Notes under the pieces: generated by a model
Told to the model about the DNA's origin: nothing
Database searches by the model: none
Seen by the model: the letters and a program-made list of their open reading frames with translations, nothing else
Position numbers and translations under genes: made by a program
NCBI RefSeq assembly: GCF_024753255.1
Contig: NZ_JANUHA010000004.1
Span: forward strand, 186,001 to 250,000
Reading direction: 5' to 3'
DNA length: 64,000 nt
DNA from: Massilia agri
GTDB taxonomy: Bacteria > Pseudomonadota > Gammaproteobacteria > Burkholderiales > Burkholderiaceae_D
In this document: positions 8,921 through 18,735 of the stretch, piece after piece
How the letters are laid out: every line of letters starts with the position of its first letter
Position numbering within the stretch: the first letter of the stretch is position 1

Positions 8921-8950
8921 GCCTGGCGGCTCGGAGCCACGCCGCCAGGC
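8921..8950 (-). terminator. Hairpin downstream of the DUF885 peptidase gene
   Basis: GCCTGGCGGC at 8921-8930 pairs perfectly with GCCGCCAGGC at 8941-8950 around a 10-nt loop. Read on the minus strand it lies 21 bp after the DUF885 stop and is followed by a T/C-rich run, which fits a factor-independent terminator with a weak T tract. Confidence 0.55.
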
Positions 8951-8971
8951 CGGGAGTGCGAGCTGTCGTTG

Positions 8972-10867
8972 TTACTGCATCAATTCGGAGATCATCTTCA
9001 CCGGCGCATTGCCGTAGCTGAGGAACTGGTCGTGGAATTCCTTCAGGTCGAAGCGTTCGCCCAGTTGCTGCCTGCGGCGCTCGCGCAACTCCATGATCTG
9101 CTCGTAGCCGCTGTAGTAGCTGGTCAGCTGCACCGACGTGAGCTGCACGCGGCGCCACTTCTCGTCCGCTTCCTGGCGGGTCTGGAAGGCCTGGCGCACC
9201 AGCAGGTCAATCGCTTCCTGCTGCCCCATGCCCAGCACGTGCACGCTGTAGTCGAGGATGGTGTTGGTGACGCTGCGCAGGTTCCACTTCGAGTACATCA
9301 GCCACATCTCGGGCGCGTTGTCGCCGTAGCCGTTCTCCAGCATCATGCGCTCGCCGTACACGGCCCAGCCCTCGACCATGGCGCCGTTCCCGAACAGCGA
9401 CTTCACCAGCGACGGCGAGCGGTTCGCATACACCAGCTGGGCGTAGTGGCCGGGGATCGCTTCGTGGATGTTCAGGATCTGCAGGATCCACTCGTTGTAC
9501 TCGCGCAGGCTGCTTTCGGCCTGTTCGGCCGTGAGGTTGTCCAGCGGGGTGACGTTGTAATAAGTCTTGTCCTTCGGACGATACGGACCCGGCGCGTCGA
9601 TGCTGGCGCCGGCCACGCCACGCTGGTACATCGGGGTCTCGCGCACTTCGAGCGGTTTGTCGGCGTCGAGCGTGAGGAGATTTTTTTCAAGGACGAACTT
9701 GTGCAAAGCCGGGATCTGGCGGCGGATCTCGGGCAGGAAGTTCTCGCGCGAGACGTGGCGCTCCGACAGTTTATTGATCATCATGCCGATCTTCTGGAAG
9801 CGGTCGCGCGGTTTCGCCACTCCCGCCATGTAGCGGGGCCACAGTTCGTCCGAGATCGTGTCCATGCGGGCGAGCAGCTCCTCGCGCGTGGCCAGGGCCT
9901 TGCGGAAGGTCTGCTCGGCGCTGCTGGAAGACTGGATCTCGAGCGCGAACTTCTGCTCGTACAGCTCCTTGCCGGCGCGGAAGGGACGGAAGTCCTTCGT
10001 GTTCTTGTCCAGCGCGGTGAGGAAGTCCACATAGCCCAGCACCGCGGTGCCGGCGTTCGCGATGCGCTGCGCGAAGATCGCCTTTTCCTGCGGCGTCAGG
10101 ATCGACTCCTGCGCCGCCTTGCCCAGGTCGGCCAGCACCGCGATGGTGCCCGGGGCCTGGGCGATGGCGAGCTGGGTGTGCTCGCGGGTCGGCCTGGTGA
10201 TCGAGGCCTGGGCCGCCGCGTAGAAGTCGGGCACGCCGGCCAGGCGCCTGAGGATGGTGCGCAGGCGCTGCGGCTTGGCGGCGTATTCGGTATTGAGGAT
10301 CAGGTCGAGCGGCTGGGCGACGTTGTAGAGCGAGGGGTTCCACTCGTATTCGCGCCAGGTGCTCAGGTTCCAGCGGTCCTTCTCCAGCTTGTTCACCAGG
10401 AGGGCCAGGTCGGTACGCTGGCGCGCCGACAGCTGGCGCGTGTCGAGCTTGTTGAACTTCTCGAGCCACTCGTTGGCGAAGGCGAGTTTTTTCGCGCGGG
10501 TGGCGGCATCCGGGATGGTCAGGTTGGCGGCCTGGTCGAACTTGCCGACGTAGATGCCGCCTTCCGGATCGACGCGCCACAGTGCGGTCAGGTACTGCAT
10601 GCTCATCGAGTCGAAGCGGCGGTCGAGGCGCTTCTCCGACGCGCTTGCCCTCGGTGCGGCGGCGACCGCGGTGGCCGCGGCGGCCGTGGCGACGACTGCC
10701 TTCTTTCCGGTCTTCTTCCTGACCGGCGCCTTCGATTTGCCGGTTTTTGCTTTGACCACCTTGGCGGCTTTCGCCTTGCCCTTGGCGGGCTTGGTGGTCT
10801 TGGCGCTGGCGGGGGCCAGCGCGAAACTCGCCAGCAGGACTGCCAGCGCGATCTTCGTTTTCATCAT
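8972..10867 (-). CDS. Secreted DUF885 family metallopeptidase-like protein
   Basis: A 631-residue DUF885 protein. A signal peptide is visible at 1-22, with a hydrophobic core and an Ala-x-Ala type end. Residues 23-57 are an unusual lysine/alanine-rich stretch and 58-72 are almost all alanine, resembling a histone H1 tail. The conserved DUF885 core follows and carries HEAIPGHYAQ, the metal-binding-like motif of the family, about 170 residues from the C-terminus. Family members are predicted zinc peptidases, mostly untested. The start at 10867 is chosen because the signal peptide begins there; the upstream 22 codons are unlike a leader. The next ATG at 10864 is equally possible. Confidence 0.82.
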   Translation of the reverse strand: MMKTKIALAVLLASFALAPASAKTTKPAKGKAKAAKVVKAKTGKSKAPVRKKTGKKAVVATAAAATAVAAAPRASASEKRLDRRFDSMSMQYLTALWRVDPEGGIYVGKFDQAANLTIPDAATRAKKLAFANEWLEKFNKLDTRQLSARQRTDLALLVNKLEKDRWNLSTWREYEWNPSLYNVAQPLDLILNTEYAAKPQRLRTILRRLAGVPDFYAAAQASITRPTREHTQLAIAQAPGTIAVLADLGKAAQESILTPQEKAIFAQRIANAGTAVLGYVDFLTALDKNTKDFRPFRAGKELYEQKFALEIQSSSSAEQTFRKALATREELLARMDTISDELWPRYMAGVAKPRDRFQKIGMMINKLSERHVSRENFLPEIRRQIPALHKFVLEKNLLTLDADKPLEVRETPMYQRGVAGASIDAPGPYRPKDKTYYNVTPLDNLTAEQAESSLREYNEWILQILNIHEAIPGHYAQLVYANRSPSLVKSLFGNGAMVEGWAVYGERMMLENGYGDNAPEMWLMYSKWNLRSVTNTILDYSVHVLGMGQQEAIDLLVRQAFQTRQEADEKWRRVQLTSVQLTSYYSGYEQIMELRERRRQQLGERFDLKEFHDQFLSYGNAPVKMISELMQ

Positions 10868-11008
10868 CCTGTTCGAACCCTGTGGATTAAAAGGTCGGCG
10901 CTCCCCTGCGCTTCCAGCGCATGGCGGAGCCACGGAAGAGTAGCACCATTCAGGCCGCTTGCGGGCGGCTGAAACATTCCGACACGCGGTCGCGCGCCGG
11001 GTAGCTAT

Positions 11009-11491
11009 TCAGTCAATCTCGCCCTGGCGGATCTTCTGCTGGTGCAGGGCATTGACCGTGTCGACGGCCTGGCGGCCACGCGCGATGTGATGCAGCACGA
11101 TCTCGCTGCCCTTCGTGAAGCGGTGGCCGATACGCACCGTGTAGGAACGCGTGACCCAGCTGACGAAGCCGTTCACAAAGGTGGCGTCGTCCATGTCACG
11201 CCATTTCACGCCCGCGACGCCCTTCTTCCAGGGCAGCACGCCGGATACCACCCACACGCCCACGTCGTCGTAGTACAGCTGCACGCTGCGCACCGAGAGA
11301 AAGCGGTAGGCGACGATCAGCGCCGAGGCGAGCAGCACGCTGGCCGCGGCGATCTCGTTCCACAGGAAGGCCAGCGGCAGCGCCACGAAGAACAGCACCA
11401 CGGCCAAGGCGAGCACGCCCGCATAGGCCAGCCAGGATTTGACGCCGATGACATGGGCTTGCGCCGTCATTGCCGCTTTGTCCAGTTCCAT
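11009..11491 (-). CDS. Small membrane protein with PH-like domain
   Basis: A 160-residue protein with two adjacent hydrophobic spans at about 18-60 and a C-terminal soluble domain of about 90 residues. The pattern SVRSVQLYYDDVGVWVVSG followed by WRDMDDATF resembles bacterial PH-type domains of the YdbS/DUF304 kind. The start at 11491 has a good ribosome-binding site (AGGG) upstream; the longer open frame overlaps the SNF2 gene and has no support. It lies 58 bp downstream of the SNF2 gene on the same strand and may be its last operon member. Function is unknown. Confidence 0.6.
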   Translation of the reverse strand: MELDKAAMTAQAHVIGVKSWLAYAGVLALAVVLFFVALPLAFLWNEIAAASVLLASALIVAYRFLSVRSVQLYYDDVGVWVVSGVLPWKKGVAGVKWRDMDDATFVNGFVSWVTRSYTVRIGHRFTKGSEIVLHHIARGRQAVDTVNALHQQKIRQGEID

Positions 11492-11549
11492 GTGTCCCTG
11501 CTCTTCCGTAAAAGCGGCATGATCACATGGAATCGGCAGCCGCGCCAGT

Positions 11550-14500
11550 TTACGACAGGCCTTGCCGGAGCATCGCCAGCATCTCGCCCGGCGACATGCG
11601 CGCCGCCATTTCCGTGCCTTCCAGCAGGCTGTCGGCCAGGTCGCGCTTGCGGTGGTGCAGTTCGACGATGCCTTCCTCGATGGTGCCACGCGCCACCAGG
11701 CGGTAGATCGTCACCGGGCGCTGCTGGCCCATGCGGTGGGCGCGGTCCGAGGCCTGGTCTTCGACCGCCGGGTTCCACCACGGGTCCATGTGGATCACGT
11801 AGTCGGCCGCCGTGAGGTTGATGCCGACCCCGCCCGCCTTCAGGCTGATGAGGAAGAGTTCTCCTTCGCCGGCCTGGAAGGCGTCCACGCGGCGCTTGCG
11901 CTCCTGCATGGGCGTAGCGCCGTCGAGGTACTGGTAGGGGATGTGCTTGCCGTCCAGGTACTTGCGGATCAGGCTCAGGTGGTCGACGAACTGGCTGAAC
12001 ACCAGCACCTTGTGCCTGTTCTCCAGCAGGCCGTCGACCAGGCGCGCAAAGGCGACCAGCTTGCTGCTCACCAGCCCCGAGCCCGGCGCCACCAGTTCCG
12101 GATTGCAGACGGCGCGGCGCAGCCGCATCATCTCGGCCAGGATCTCGATCGACTTTTGATTTTCCGGCGCCTCGAGCGCGGCCAGCTTGTCGAGGGCCTG
12201 GCGGCGCAGCGACTCGTAGAGCGCCGTCTCATCGGCGGTCAGTTCGACCGGCACCACGATCTCGGTGCGCGGCGGCAGCTCGGTCAGCACCTGCGCCTTG
12301 GTGCGGCGCAGGATGAAGGGCTGTGTCAGGCGGCGCAGGCGCATGCGGGCGCCCGCTTCGGCGCGCTTGTCCTGAGCTTTCTCGATGGGGCCGGCGAAGC
12401 GCAGCTGGAACTGGTCGGCCGTGCCCAGCAGGCCCGGGTTGATGAACCTGAACAGGTTCCACAACTCGCCCAGGTGGTTCTCCAGCGGCGTGCCGGTGGC
12501 CGCCATGCGGAAGTCGCCCTTCAGGGCCATCACGGCCTGGGAGCGCTTGGTGTGCATGTTCTTGATGGCCTGGGCCTCGTCCAGCACGATGCTGCGCCAC
12601 TGTTTTTTCGCGAACAGCGGCGCTTCCAGCTGCAGCAGGCCGTAGCTCGCCACCACCACGTCGAAGGGGCCGGCTTCCTCGACAAGCGTCTTGCGCTCGC
12701 CCGGGCCGAACAGTTTGAGGTTCAAGGTAGGCGCGAAGCGCTGGGCCTCGGCGATCCAGTTCAGGCACACCGAGGTCGGCGCCACCACCAGCGCCGGACC
12801 TTCGGGCGCCCGGGTGAGCAGCAGGGCCAGGGCCTGCAAGGTCTTGCCGAGCCCCATGTCGTCGGCCAGGCAGGCGCCCACGCCCCAGTGGGCCAGGCGG
12901 CCCAGCCACTCGAAGCCCTCGACCTGGTAGTCGCGCAGCTCGGCCTGCAGGGTAGAAGGCAAGCCTGGCGTGAAGGCCTCGCTGTCGGCGATGCGCTGCA
13001 GATGCTTGCGCCAGGCGTCGTCGGCCGTGACGCTGCCCGCGTCGCGCGCCAGCTCGGCGAGCGAGAAGCTGGCCAGCGGATGCATGCGCAGCTCCTCATC
13101 ATGGAAGGTTCCGTAGTCGGCCAATTCCATCAGGCGCCGATGCAGCTCGTCGCTGAGGGCCAGGTATTCGTTGTCGCCCAGGGCCACGAAGCGGCTCTTT
13201 TCCTCGCGCAGCCTGGCCAGCAGCGACTGCAGGCTCATCACGCGGTCCTCGTCGATGACCACGTCGCCGCTGGCCGCGAACCAATCCTTGTCGCGCCGGA
13301 TCTGCACGCGCACCGATTTCGAACTGGCGCGCTTGGACACCCGGAACTTCTCGCCTTCGGGCCAGGCCACCACCACCTTGTTTGGGTCGAGCCCGCGCAG
13401 CTCGTCCACCAGTTCCAGGCATTGCAGGGGCGCGCCGAGCAGCCACTCGCCGTGGTCCAGTTCACCGTGTTCGAGGGCATGGCAGGCGCCGACCAGCTGG
13501 CGCTCGGCCTCGCGCTCCGCATTCAGGTTGCGCTTCGCTTCGGTGCGCACGCCGTTCACATCGGCGATCACGCTTTCCGCGCCGGTGCCCGGTGAATAAT
13601 ACGCGCCCCCGTCAAGCGGGCGCACCAGGATCTGCATGCGCAGGCCCTGCTGGTAGGGGCGCAGGTGCAGGTGCAGGCGCGGATCGGCCGCCACCTGCTC
13701 GATGTCGCCGGGACTCGCGCCGATGTCCGACTGCACGGTGACGATCGAGGAAATCGCGCTGATCGCACGCAGCACGCGGCGCTCGGCCTCCACCGGCACT
13801 TCCAGGCCCTCGCCGACGATGGCGGCGATGCGGCGGTGCTCTTCCTTGATGTTCACCAGGCGCAGGCGGGTCGGGGTCTCGCGCGTGATGATGACGTCGC
13901 CGTCCTCCCCTTTCAGCGGCGGATGCAGCGAGATCGTGACCTTGCCGCCGCGGGCCTTCACCAGCAGTTCGGGCTCGCCCGGCAGCAGTTCGACGCGCGT
14001 GCCCGGCGAGTCCATCCAGAACAGCAGCGGGTGGCCGACCAGGCAGGCCAGCGCCTTGTCGCGCTCGAATTCGAAGCGGATGCCGGTGCTGCCGTAGTAG
14101 CGGCGGCCGGCGATGGTCGATACCGCCTGCACGTCCTGGGCGGTGAGGAAATCGAGCGTCGATGCCTCTTCCGACAGGCGTTTCAGGCCCATGGCCCGGC
14201 CACGGCTCCAGCCGCCCTGGGCGTCGCGTTTCTGCTCGCGCGGCTCCAGCTCCTGCACGCCCATCTGGTCGTCGTAGCGGATCATCCAGACCAGGCGCGA
14301 CTCGCGCACCACTTCGGCGTTCACGGCCGGCTGCAGGTTGATCAGGGCGTTGAGCTGGCGTTCCCAGGGTTCCTCGCGCTCGAACCAGTGCGTCAGGTCG
14401 GCGAAGCGGTGGGCGCTGCGAAGCTCGCTCGCGCGCGCTTCGAACTGGACGGCGCCGGGCCCGCCGACGTGGCCCAGCAGGCCAGCCAGCTGGCTTGAGA

Positions 14501-15656
14501 GCAGGTCGAAGCCGGCGCGTTCGGACTGCGCCAGCATGTCCTCGATGTCCTTGCGCTTGCCCGGCAATTGCGGCAGGCCGAGCCAGTGGTGCATCAGCGC
14601 GCGGAAGGTGAAGGGCTCGATCGCCATCTCCCAGCTGCGCGAGGCCAGCACCTCGGCGTCGACAGTGCCGCGGCGGATCTCCTGCAGCATGCTGAGCTGG
14701 AACACCACGGCCGTCTCGGCGCGCTGCACGGCGCGGGTGGCGATGTCGAGCCAGGCGTCGGACAGCTTCAGGTGCGCCGGCCGGTTGCTGCGCAGGAGGG
14801 CGGTCAGGTAGACGTGGGCGCCGATGCCTTCGAAAATGGCCTTGCGCTTGCCGGTCTCGCGGCGCAGCTGTTTCAGGGCCGCTTCCACGCCGGGCAGGCC
14901 GGCGTCGAAGTCCTCGCGCAGCAGGGCCACCACGCTGCGCAGGAACAGGCCGGCCGCATCGTCCACTTCCTGCAGCAGGGCGAGGGCGCCGTCGAGCCGG
15001 CCGCACAGGATCAGGTGTTCGGCCAGGGCGATACGCAATTCGATCGAAGGATCGGTCCGGGCCTCGGCCGCCGCCCGGATGCCAGGCGCGAGCGCCGGCT
15101 CGCGCTGGGCGTGCTGCACCAGCGTCGCCAGCACGCCGTCGACCAGGGAAGGGTAGATGTACGTCAGGATCGCCGGATCGAAGGGCCGTGCGCACACTTC
15201 GACCAGCGGATGCAGGTAGGCCGCCTCGTGGCAGCGCAGGCAGGCCGCCAGCAGGGGCGTGACGACGGCCGGTCTCTCGCCGGTGATCAAGGCGATGCGC
15301 AGCAGCGCCAGGCCCTGGCGGTAGCTGCGCAGCACCGGCGTGCCCTGCCAGTCGCGCCGCAGGGGCGTCACCTGCGCATAGGCGGATTGCAGGGCGAAGA
15401 ACAGGCCGTCGTCCAGTGCCCGTTCGAGGGCGGGCCAGCTCGCCTCCTGCGCAACCGCGAAGCCGCGACCGACCACGTCCTGCACCAGGCCCTTGGTGCG
15501 CAGGCTTTCCAGTTCGGCAACCCACTGCCCTTCAGGAAGCGGCAGGCCGGCCGCCATCAGGTGTTCGAGGATGCGCTGGCGGCCCATCGGCTCGCCGGCC
15601 ATGGCCAGCAGCGCGACGATCGCCAGTTCGCCGTTATCGAGATCGCGGACCGTCAT
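11550..15656 (-). CDS. SNF2-family DNA-dependent ATPase (RapA/HepA-like architecture)
   Basis: A 1368-residue protein. The C-terminal third is a full SNF2 motor: an ELRDYQVEGFEWL Q-motif region near 905, Walker A DDMGLGKT at about 932, DEAQ at about 1027, ATGTPLENHLGELW after it, and a helicase C domain with GGVGINLTAAD at about 1280 and the SDRAHRMGQ arginine-finger motif. The first 870 residues are not typical: a winged-helix-like start, a long helical-repeat-like region and a beta-rich segment. Such enzymes move along duplex DNA and displace proteins, in repair, transcription recycling or phage defence. It is translationally coupled (ATGA) to the upstream S9 peptidase gene. Confidence 0.9.
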   Translation of the reverse strand: MTVRDLDNGELAIVALLAMAGEPMGRQRILEHLMAAGLPLPEGQWVAELESLRTKGLVQDVVGRGFAVAQEASWPALERALDDGLFFALQSAYAQVTPLRRDWQGTPVLRSYRQGLALLRIALITGERPAVVTPLLAACLRCHEAAYLHPLVEVCARPFDPAILTYIYPSLVDGVLATLVQHAQREPALAPGIRAAAEARTDPSIELRIALAEHLILCGRLDGALALLQEVDDAAGLFLRSVVALLREDFDAGLPGVEAALKQLRRETGKRKAIFEGIGAHVYLTALLRSNRPAHLKLSDAWLDIATRAVQRAETAVVFQLSMLQEIRRGTVDAEVLASRSWEMAIEPFTFRALMHHWLGLPQLPGKRKDIEDMLAQSERAGFDLLSSQLAGLLGHVGGPGAVQFEARASELRSAHRFADLTHWFEREEPWERQLNALINLQPAVNAEVVRESRLVWMIRYDDQMGVQELEPREQKRDAQGGWSRGRAMGLKRLSEEASTLDFLTAQDVQAVSTIAGRRYYGSTGIRFEFERDKALACLVGHPLLFWMDSPGTRVELLPGEPELLVKARGGKVTISLHPPLKGEDGDVIITRETPTRLRLVNIKEEHRRIAAIVGEGLEVPVEAERRVLRAISAISSIVTVQSDIGASPGDIEQVAADPRLHLHLRPYQQGLRMQILVRPLDGGAYYSPGTGAESVIADVNGVRTEAKRNLNAEREAERQLVGACHALEHGELDHGEWLLGAPLQCLELVDELRGLDPNKVVVAWPEGEKFRVSKRASSKSVRVQIRRDKDWFAASGDVVIDEDRVMSLQSLLARLREEKSRFVALGDNEYLALSDELHRRLMELADYGTFHDEELRMHPLASFSLAELARDAGSVTADDAWRKHLQRIADSEAFTPGLPSTLQAELRDYQVEGFEWLGRLAHWGVGACLADDMGLGKTLQALALLLTRAPEGPALVVAPTSVCLNWIAEAQRFAPTLNLKLFGPGERKTLVEEAGPFDVVVASYGLLQLEAPLFAKKQWRSIVLDEAQAIKNMHTKRSQAVMALKGDFRMAATGTPLENHLGELWNLFRFINPGLLGTADQFQLRFAGPIEKAQDKRAEAGARMRLRRLTQPFILRRTKAQVLTELPPRTEIVVPVELTADETALYESLRRQALDKLAALEAPENQKSIEILAEMMRLRRAVCNPELVAPGSGLVSSKLVAFARLVDGLLENRHKVLVFSQFVDHLSLIRKYLDGKHIPYQYLDGATPMQERKRRVDAFQAGEGELFLISLKAGGVGINLTAADYVIHMDPWWNPAVEDQASDRAHRMGQQRPVTIYRLVARGTIEEGIVELHHRKRDLADSLLEGTEMAARMSPGEMLAMLRQGLS

Positions 15657-17563
15657 GCGGGCAGGTTCTCGATCGCTGGTTGCGGCAGGTCAGCCGGCAC
15701 CGGAATGCCGAACACGCGCAGGTAGAACACCAGTTCTGCCTCCAGCGTGCGCACCACGCTCTCGGCCTTCCTGAAGCCATGGCCTTCGCCCTCCAGGGTG
15801 ATGTAGGCAACCGGCAGCTTGCGCCCGCGCAGCGCCTCCACCATCGCTTCGGACTGCGAGGGCGGCACCACCATGTCGTCGAGGCCCTGGAAGAAGATCA
15901 TCGGGCGCTTCAGCTTGTCGGTGTGGTGGATCGGCGAGCGCTCGCGGTAGACCTGCTCGGCGCGTTCGGGCGGGGCGATCAGGTACTGGTTGTAGTGCGA
16001 CTCGAACTTGTGCGAATCCGCATCCAGCCCGGCGAGATCCGACACGCCGTAGTAGCAGGCGCCGGCCTTGAACACATCGTGGAAGGCGAGGGCGCACAAG
16101 GTCGTCAGGCCGCCGGCACTGCTGCCGCGCACCAGCAGGCGTTCGGGGTCCACCAGGCCCTGTTCGGCCAGGTGACGCGCGCCCGCCACGCAATCCTCGA
16201 CGTCGACCACGCCCCACTGGCCCTTGAGCAGGTCGCGGTAGGCCCTCCCGAAGCCGGTGCTGCCGCCATAGTTCACGTCCAGCACGGCGAAGCCCCGGCT
16301 GGTCCAGAACTGGGTCGACAGTTTCAGCGTGCTGGCCGCCATGCCGGTCGGGCCGCCGTGGCCGATGACGATCAGGGGCGGCAGCTCGCCATCCTGCGGG
16401 GCGAAATCGGCATTGGTCGGCGGATAGTGGAAGGCGTAGGCGGTGCGGCCATTCGCGCTCGGATAGCTGATCGACTGCGGGACCGACAAGTAGCCGCCTG
16501 GGGGCAACTGGGAAATCGAGCGCGCCAGCACCTCGTGCGCGCCGCCATCGAGATCGATGCGGGCCAGTTCCAGCGCGAGCGTCGGCGCCCCGCCCAGCAG
16601 CGCGACCGTATGCGCATTCACGCGCAGCTCGCGGATTTCTTCATAGGGCGTCGGAATATCGGTGAGCACACCGCCGCGCAGGCGCGCCAGCTTGCTGACA
16701 CCGCCCTCGACATAGGCGCAGATGATGTCGTCCTCTGAACGGAAACCGTACAGCGAACCGCCGAAATTCCACTGCGGACCGCCGAACTCGGCCTCCTTCG
16801 GACACAGCGGATGCACGACGCCATGGTCATAGCGGTAGAGGTTCCACCAGCCGCTGCGGTCCGACACGAAGTGCAGCACGCCGCCGGGCGACCATTCAGG
16901 CTGGCAGATCGACTCGTTCGGCCCGCCGGCCACGAGGCGGCCATTCACCAGGCTGCCGTCCTCCAGCACGTCGGCCAGCCACAGCTCGCTGCCTTCCCAG
17001 GGCATGCGCGGGTGGTCCCAGCACAGCCAGGCCAGCTGGCGTCCATCCGGGGACAGGCGCGGCGCCGCGTAGAAGTCGTTGCCGTCCACGAGCACGGTCT
17101 CGCTGCCGTCGAAAGCGATGGCGGCGATGGTGTTCTCCGGGTAGTGGCTGCCTTTGGAATGGTTCTCGCGCACCGTGAGCAGGCGCCGACGCGGCGCGTC
17201 GACGACGAAGTCGGCGTAGCGCTGCTTGTTGTCTTCGGCCGTGACGGGCTTCGGTTCGCTACCCGCTTCCACGCGGTAGAGGCGGCCATCAGGCTGGTTC
17301 GAGAACCACGCAACCCCATCGGCCACCGTGAAGGCGCCGCCGCCGTACTCATGCACCTTGCTGCGCACATTGAAGGGCGCCGGCGTCAGTTCGCCCGCCG
17401 TGCCGACCAGGGTCGAGCGCCCCGCCTCGCTGGCGCGGCCCTCGAGCCAATACAAGGCGGCGCCGTCCAGCACCAGGGAGGCCAGCGGCGTGGCGCCGGC
17501 CGCGACGACGGCGGCGGTGATCGGGGAGGCCCATGCGCCGCAGGGGGCTTGTTGTCTGGTCAT
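15653..17563 (-). CDS. S9 family prolyl-oligopeptidase-like serine peptidase
   Basis: A 636-residue protein with an N-terminal WD/beta-propeller-like region (repeated tryptophan and DG-containing blades) to about residue 370 and a C-terminal alpha/beta-hydrolase domain. The catalytic serine is in VRGSSAGG at about 477-484, the Asp in [10 protein letters not shown] and the His in GEGHGF. No signal peptide is seen, so it is probably cytoplasmic, cutting short peptides like dipeptidyl or acylaminoacyl peptidases. The start at 17563 is chosen because the propeller domain and normal length begin there. Its stop overlaps the SNF2 start by four bases. Confidence 0.9.
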   Translation of the reverse strand: MTRQQAPCGAWASPITAAVVAAGATPLASLVLDGAALYWLEGRASEAGRSTLVGTAGELTPAPFNVRSKVHEYGGGAFTVADGVAWFSNQPDGRLYRVEAGSEPKPVTAEDNKQRYADFVVDAPRRRLLTVRENHSKGSHYPENTIAAIAFDGSETVLVDGNDFYAAPRLSPDGRQLAWLCWDHPRMPWEGSELWLADVLEDGSLVNGRLVAGGPNESICQPEWSPGGVLHFVSDRSGWWNLYRYDHGVVHPLCPKEAEFGGPQWNFGGSLYGFRSEDDIICAYVEGGVSKLARLRGGVLTDIPTPYEEIRELRVNAHTVALLGGAPTLALELARIDLDGGAHEVLARSISQLPPGGYLSVPQSISYPSANGRTAYAFHYPPTNADFAPQDGELPPLIVIGHGGPTGMAASTLKLSTQFWTSRGFAVLDVNYGGSTGFGRAYRDLLKGQWGVVDVEDCVAGARHLAEQGLVDPERLLVRGSSAGGLTTLCALAFHDVFKAGACYYGVSDLAGLDADSHKFESHYNQYLIAPPERAEQVYRERSPIHHTDKLKRPMIFFQGLDDMVVPPSQSEAMVEALRGRKLPVAYITLEGEGHGFRKAESVVRTLEAELVFYLRVFGIPVPADLPQPAIENLPA

Positions 17564-17652
17564 GGCTGCTTCTTTCAAATACGGAAACGCATTATAAGTG
17601 GGTGCCCGGAGATGCGATAATAGAGGTTTTCCCTGCGCTTTCATTGTCAGCC

Positions 17653-18735
17653 ATGCCACAATTCGCCCCGCTCCAGAACGACACCTTCCTGCGTGCGCTG
17701 CTGCGCCAGCCGACCGACTACACCCCGGTGTGGCTGATGCGCCAGGCGGGCCGCTACCTGCCGGAATACCGCGCCACGCGCGAACGCGCCGGTTCGTTCC
17801 TGGGCCTGGCGAAGAACCCGGATTTCGCCACCGAAGTCACGCTGCAGCCGCTCGACCGCTATCCGCTGGACGCCTCGATCCTGTTCTCGGACATCCTCAC
17901 GGTGCCGGATGCGATGGGCCTGGGCCTCTACTTCGCCGACGGCGAGGGCCCGAAGTTCGAGCGCCCGCTGCGCACGGAAGAGGCGGTGCGTGCGCTGCAA
18001 GTGCCGGATATGGCGTCGCTCGACTACGTCTTCAAGGCGGTGACCCAGATCCGCACCGCCATCAACGGCCGCGTGCCGCTGATCGGCTTCTCGGGCAGCC
18101 CCTGGACACTGGCCTGCTATATGGTCGAAGGCGGCGGCTCGCGTGAATTCCACACCATCAAGAAGATGATGTACCAGCGTCCGGACCTGATGCACCACAT
18201 CCTGGACACCAATGCGCGCGCGGTGGCGCAGTACCTGAACGCCCAGATCGATGCCGGCGCCCAGGCCGTGATGATCTTCGACTCCTGGGGCGGGGCGCTG
18301 GCCGACGGCGCGTACCAGGAGTTCTCGCTGAAGTACATGCAGCAGATCGTGAGCCAGCTGCAGCGTGAGAAGGACGGCGTGCGCATCCCGGCCATCGTGT
18401 TCACCAAGGGCGGCGGCCTGTGGCTGGACGAGATGGCCGACATCGGCGCTGACGCCCTGGGCCTGGACTGGACCGTCAACCTGGGCAAGGCACGCGCGCT
18501 GGTCGGCGACCGTGTCGCCCTGCAGGGCAACCTCGATCCGGCCATCCTGTTCGCCGCGCCGGAGAGAATCCAGCGCGAGGTAGAGCGCTCGCTCACCGCC
18601 TACGGCACCCCCTCGGCCGGCCACGGCCACGTGTTCAACCTGGGCCACGGCATCTCGCAGTTCACGCCGCCGGAATCGGTGACGGCCATGGTGGAAGCTG
18701 TCCACAACTTCAGCCGCCGCCAGCGCGCCGCCTGA
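17653..18735 (+). CDS. hemE: Uroporphyrinogen decarboxylase HemE
   Basis: HemE removes four carboxylates from uroporphyrinogen III to give coproporphyrinogen III in heme synthesis. The 360-residue protein has the signature [16 protein letters not shown] near 24-39, GFSGSPWTL in the middle, and the C-terminal FNLGHGI, all family hallmarks. The start at 17653 matches the family N-terminus (short, then NDTFLRALL); the longer frame runs into the divergent S9 gene. It is followed by the DnaA-box-rich 565-bp region and then priA, an order that also occurs in other betaproteobacteria. Confidence 0.97.
   Translation: MPQFAPLQNDTFLRALLRQPTDYTPVWLMRQAGRYLPEYRATRERAGSFLGLAKNPDFATEVTLQPLDRYPLDASILFSDILTVPDAMGLGLYFADGEGPKFERPLRTEEAVRALQVPDMASLDYVFKAVTQIRTAINGRVPLIGFSGSPWTLACYMVEGGGSREFHTIKKMMYQRPDLMHHILDTNARAVAQYLNAQIDAGAQAVMIFDSWGGALADGAYQEFSLKYMQQIVSQLQREKDGVRIPAIVFTKGGGLWLDEMADIGADALGLDWTVNLGKARALVGDRVALQGNLDPAILFAAPERIQREVERSLTAYGTPSAGHGHVFNLGHGISQFTPPESVTAMVEAVHNFSRRQRAA

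Noticed and set aside
8894-10972. 692-codon open frame on the plus strand
   Set aside because: Antisense of the DUF885 peptidase gene with typical antisense composition; no domain recognised.
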